Assembly (NCBI RefSeq): GCF_040581485.1
Contig: NC_090130.1
Location: 17,177,656 to 17,241,655 of the forward strand
Direction of reading: 5' to 3'
DNA length: 64,000 nt
From: Linepithema humile
Taxonomy: Eukaryota > Arthropoda > Insecta > Hymenoptera > Formicidae
A model generated the notes under the pieces. It saw only the letters and a list, made by a program, of their open reading frames with translations, had not been told where the DNA came from and did not search any database. Of the stretch, positions 61,121 to 64,000 are shown piece by piece (positions within the stretch are counted from its first letter, which is position 1; each line of letters starts with the position of its first letter). Position numbers and translations under genes: made by a program.

Positions 61121-63179
61121 TAATTATTAGTGGCTTGCAATGGTATTGTAACATAACAACCAATTTCATCAAAGCATTTAATTTTGAAACACTTCCTTTT
61201 TATTTGCGTTACGGAAATTTTAATTATATCTGCAGTAGTAGTGTTTGATATTATAAATATTCCAAGTCTTTTTGAAGAGCACGGTACACAAAAAAAAAGA
61301 CTTTGGATTCAAAAAACGTTTTGCAGGAATATAGCAAACACAATTTTCTTTAAATATATCCAAAATAAATATTACGGATTTGTTCATAAAGAATAGCACA
61401 GTTATCGGCTTGATTGGTTGCAATTTTAAAATTTTTAAATTGAACATGAGAAATGTCGTGATTTTGTTTATAAAAAACAATCGGATATTGTTGAAATTTA
61501 CATGATCGAATGAAAAGCTGTAATTCTTCAAAAGTACGATCAGAAAATTCCTCTAAGGGTGCCCCCGACTAATGCAATTTTTTTTAATTTTTTGCATTTG
61601 ATTTTCAAATTTGAAGCAACTAAAGTTATCTAAAGAACCGAAACTTTGTACATCATTGGAAAGATGTAGAAGATTGTGAACGTTATGCGACAAATATTCG
61701 TCTTCATAAATATTTCCATAATTGGAAACAAAGTAGAATAACAACGAATTCGCATAAGCGTTGAATGGCACACATAGTTGTTGATCAGTTAATATCCTGA
61801 TACCAACGCTAAGAGAAAGAAAGTGATTATAGCAATTTGTAGCCAATACTGATTTCACAACACAAATCCAGTATAAAGTAAAAATTGACGAAATTCTGTA
61901 GCCTTCCATTTATCAATATCATCTAAACCTCTAGGTTTTCTTACAAATTCTGCTGGAATAAAGGGTTTCAATGCAATTAAATAACGCAAAACTGAATTTA
62001 CAGCCTCTTTAGATAATCTAATATTTCTGTTTCCTCTGACCCATAGTTGCAGCAATCGTTTTACAACACCTAAACAGACAAGGTGCATGTAATCTAATGG
62101 GATTTATGATACCATTCCAATACCGAGTTTTTCTAATATGGGATTACCTGTGTGATGTTCAACATGTATACGATTTTTAAATGTGTCATTTGTACGTAAC
62201 ATGCTGTTAGTTTCTCGAAAAACTACTCTGTTACATATGAAATCGCCTTCTTGAATACATTTCGAGCAAAAGGAATATCCTGTATGACTTTTTGTGTAGG
62301 TAGTAAATGATTTCGCCAGGGCATCGCATAATATCGCATTAAGAGTTACTGTATATTTTATATTAGAAACAATGATGCCTGTTTGAGAAAGGGGAATGAA
62401 GTCGTTAACAAAGTCGAGTAAAAACTCGTTAGCAGTATTAGGTTTGCACATTCCATGATAAATACCAATTATAAAAAGTAATGTATATGTATCTACATCT
62501 TCAATAAATGCCATTATTGGCCAAAATTGACTACCACTACTTTTGGAAATTGGCAAATCGTCAATATTAATATTTAATTTTATTTTATTCCCTGTAATAA
62601 ATTCAGAATATATTTGTATGGATCGCTTTAGAGTAGAGAAAAGATCAAAATGAACGTAGCGTCCACTATCCAGAGATTTTATATTTACAGACGCATTTCG
62701 TGGTGTTTTAAGTAACACCTCTTTATCACGTCTTTAAGCAAATCTACATAGCCATGCTTCCTTAAAATAATAAGTAACTCATTAACAGTATTATGTGCAA
62801 TATTTCGTTCAATAATACATTTTTGTAAATTTTCTCGTAAACTCGTTATATTATTGCTACAATCAGAGATATTATTTATATCAGAAATATAATCTTGTGC
62901 TTCAACATTATGTTCCTTGTTGCTTTCTATATCCGATAGTGATTCTACACTTGATTCACTAATTTCGTTAGCAAAATCGTGAGGCAAAATATTAATTTCG
63001 TTAAATGTATCATCGACATTTGTGAAACTACTGTTACCACTATTTTCTGCTTCTATCGTATCAGATGCTATATTTGAATTAGTTGAATGTAATAATTTTG
63101 AATATTTATAATAAGTCAATTTGCGTTTAATTATTTGATTCTTTCGCCTTTTTAATAAATATTGAAATTTTTTTGGCAT
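61121..63179 (-). pseudogene. CACTA/EnSpm-like transposase, copy 2, broken
   Basis: It starts MPKKFQYLLKRRKNQ at 63179 and follows the same order as copy 1: FWPIMAFIEDVDTY, GIYHGMCKPNTANEF, SHTGYSFCSKCIQEGDF, LDYMHLVCLGVVKRLLQLW, the DUF4218-like HNVHLLHLSNDVQSFG-type region, and a C-terminal end at 61121. Frame changes near 62700, 61880 and 61540 and a stop near 62104 break it. It is diverged from copy 1, so the two are separate insertions rather than one duplication. The DUF4806 exon lies downstream on the same strand. Confidence 0.65.
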
Positions 63180-63385
63180 GATGGCAGACAGTAAAATCTA
63201 CATAAGAAACAACAACGGTGGATGAGAGTACTTGCGTGAAATGCGCCACCGTCAATGTATTAACATATTTAATTCATGCATAACACATTCTATATTTGTA
63301 TTACACTAATAATATATATAGAAAAATAAATCAACACCCACACATACACACACAGATTTCTCTTCTTATTTTTATTGTATATATA
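63180..63385. other. AT-rich spacer with CA-rich stretch
   Basis: Upstream flank of copy 2. A CACACA-rich run lies at 63332-63352. No gene. Confidence 0.35.
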
Positions 63386-64000
63386 AGGTGTTCAAAATAA
63401 AGGTTCACTAATTCAATTGACTATAATTTCTAAAATAAATAAAAAAATAAAATTCTTTTTTTTTTATTTATTAATTGAATCATGACAATTATAACAAATT
63501 AGGTGTGGAACAAAATGTCGTTCAAATGGCCGCTTTGAGCTGAGTCACAAATTTGAGCTCTTTTTATAGTATTTTGCATGACACAAAGTCTCTTATAAAG
63601 TAATGGAAATTTGAGCTCTTTTTGTACAAATGTTCTTTTAGTTCATCAATTGTTACTGGATAATTTGCATACACTTTTCCTTTGAGATAGCCTCATAAAA
63701 AAAAATTTGGAGCCGTCAAATCAGGAGATCTTGGAGGTCAATCAAAACTGCCAAAACAAAAAATAAAACGATCTGGAAAGATTGTTTATAATAGCGCGAT
63801 TGTTTTGCGAAATGTGTGTGCGGTGGCACCGTCTTGTTGAAAATGAAAAGCAAAATTTAAAAAAACAATTACAAACAATCTTTCCAGATCGTTTCATTTC
63901 TCGTTCTGACAGTTTTGATTGGCCTCCAAGATCTTCAGATTTTTTTTTGTGGAACTATCTCAGGAAAAGTGTATGCGAATCATCCAGTAACAATTGATAA
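63386..64000. mobile_element. Tc1/mariner-type transposase fragments in an inverted duplication
   Basis: On the minus strand 63660-63787 and on the plus strand 63868-64000 encode the same transposase C-terminal part: SDSFDWPPRSSDFFLWNYL on plus, FDWPPRSPD-type on minus with stops. The two copies face each other across about 80 bp. The minus copy continues to a probable terminal repeat (GGTGTTCAAAATAAAGGTTC, 63388-63407). The plus copy runs off the window. Neither is intact. Confidence 0.65.

Overview
This window reads as eukaryotic, most likely insect, repeat-rich DNA. It has AT-rich spacers, GT-AG introns and two BEL/Pao retrotransposons. It also has Ty3/Gypsy-type LTRs, a Polinton/Maverick, mariner-like elements, a PIF/Harbinger, and CACTA-like transposons paired with DUF4806 genes. 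That mix is what I would expect in an ant or other hymenopteran, but no host gene is present to confirm it. I find no host protein gene, rRNA or convincing tRNA. Nearly everything recognisable is a mobile element or a relic of one.

Left part (1-18000). A broken Gypsy-type gag-protease element (859-3999, minus strand, one LTR) is cut by another LTR at the left edge. After small palindromic MITEs comes a nest lying between inverted blocks at 6588-6940 and 15482-17062. Inside it sit an apparently intact PIF/Harbinger transposon (7345-11403, TAA target duplication, spliced transposase plus spliced MADF-type partner), two kilobase-scale near-perfect palindromes (11667-13564 and 14065-15258) and smaller palindromic MITEs.

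Middle-left (18000-26200). A decayed two-gene CACTA-like transposon lies on the minus strand: transposase 24156-26191 and a DUF4806 gene 19432-21282. It is interrupted or bordered by two solo LTRs (18755-19136 with ATAT; 21786-23199 with TATG), two TTAA-bounded MITEs and an unusual 152-bp repeat that encodes three hairpins per unit.

Centre (27204-58086). A complete Polinton/Maverick has about 850-bp terminal inverted repeats, AG...CT termini and a 6-bp GAACAA duplication. Without its passengers it is about 17.6 kb. It carries an adenovirus-type protease, major and minor capsid proteins, a protein VI-like basic protein, a chromodomain integrase, a packaging ATPase, a protein-primed DNA polymerase B, a five-exon acidic gene I do not recognise, and one gene on the opposite strand. 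A BEL/Pao element (BEL-2, 28247-41560, AGTAG duplication) inserted near the 3' end of its protease gene. A second BEL/Pao element (BEL-1, 28343-34972, TACTG duplication) then inserted inside the 3' LTR of BEL-2. The order of events is therefore Polinton, then BEL-2, then BEL-1. Both BEL elements keep gag and pol in one frame separated by a single UGA-CUA stop, which suggests readthrough expression.

Right part (58087-64000). A dead mariner (58381-60320), itself split by foreign sequence, sits in the first intron of a second decayed CACTA/DUF4806 copy (60344-63179). The window ends in an inverted duplication of a Tc1/mariner-type transposase fragment.
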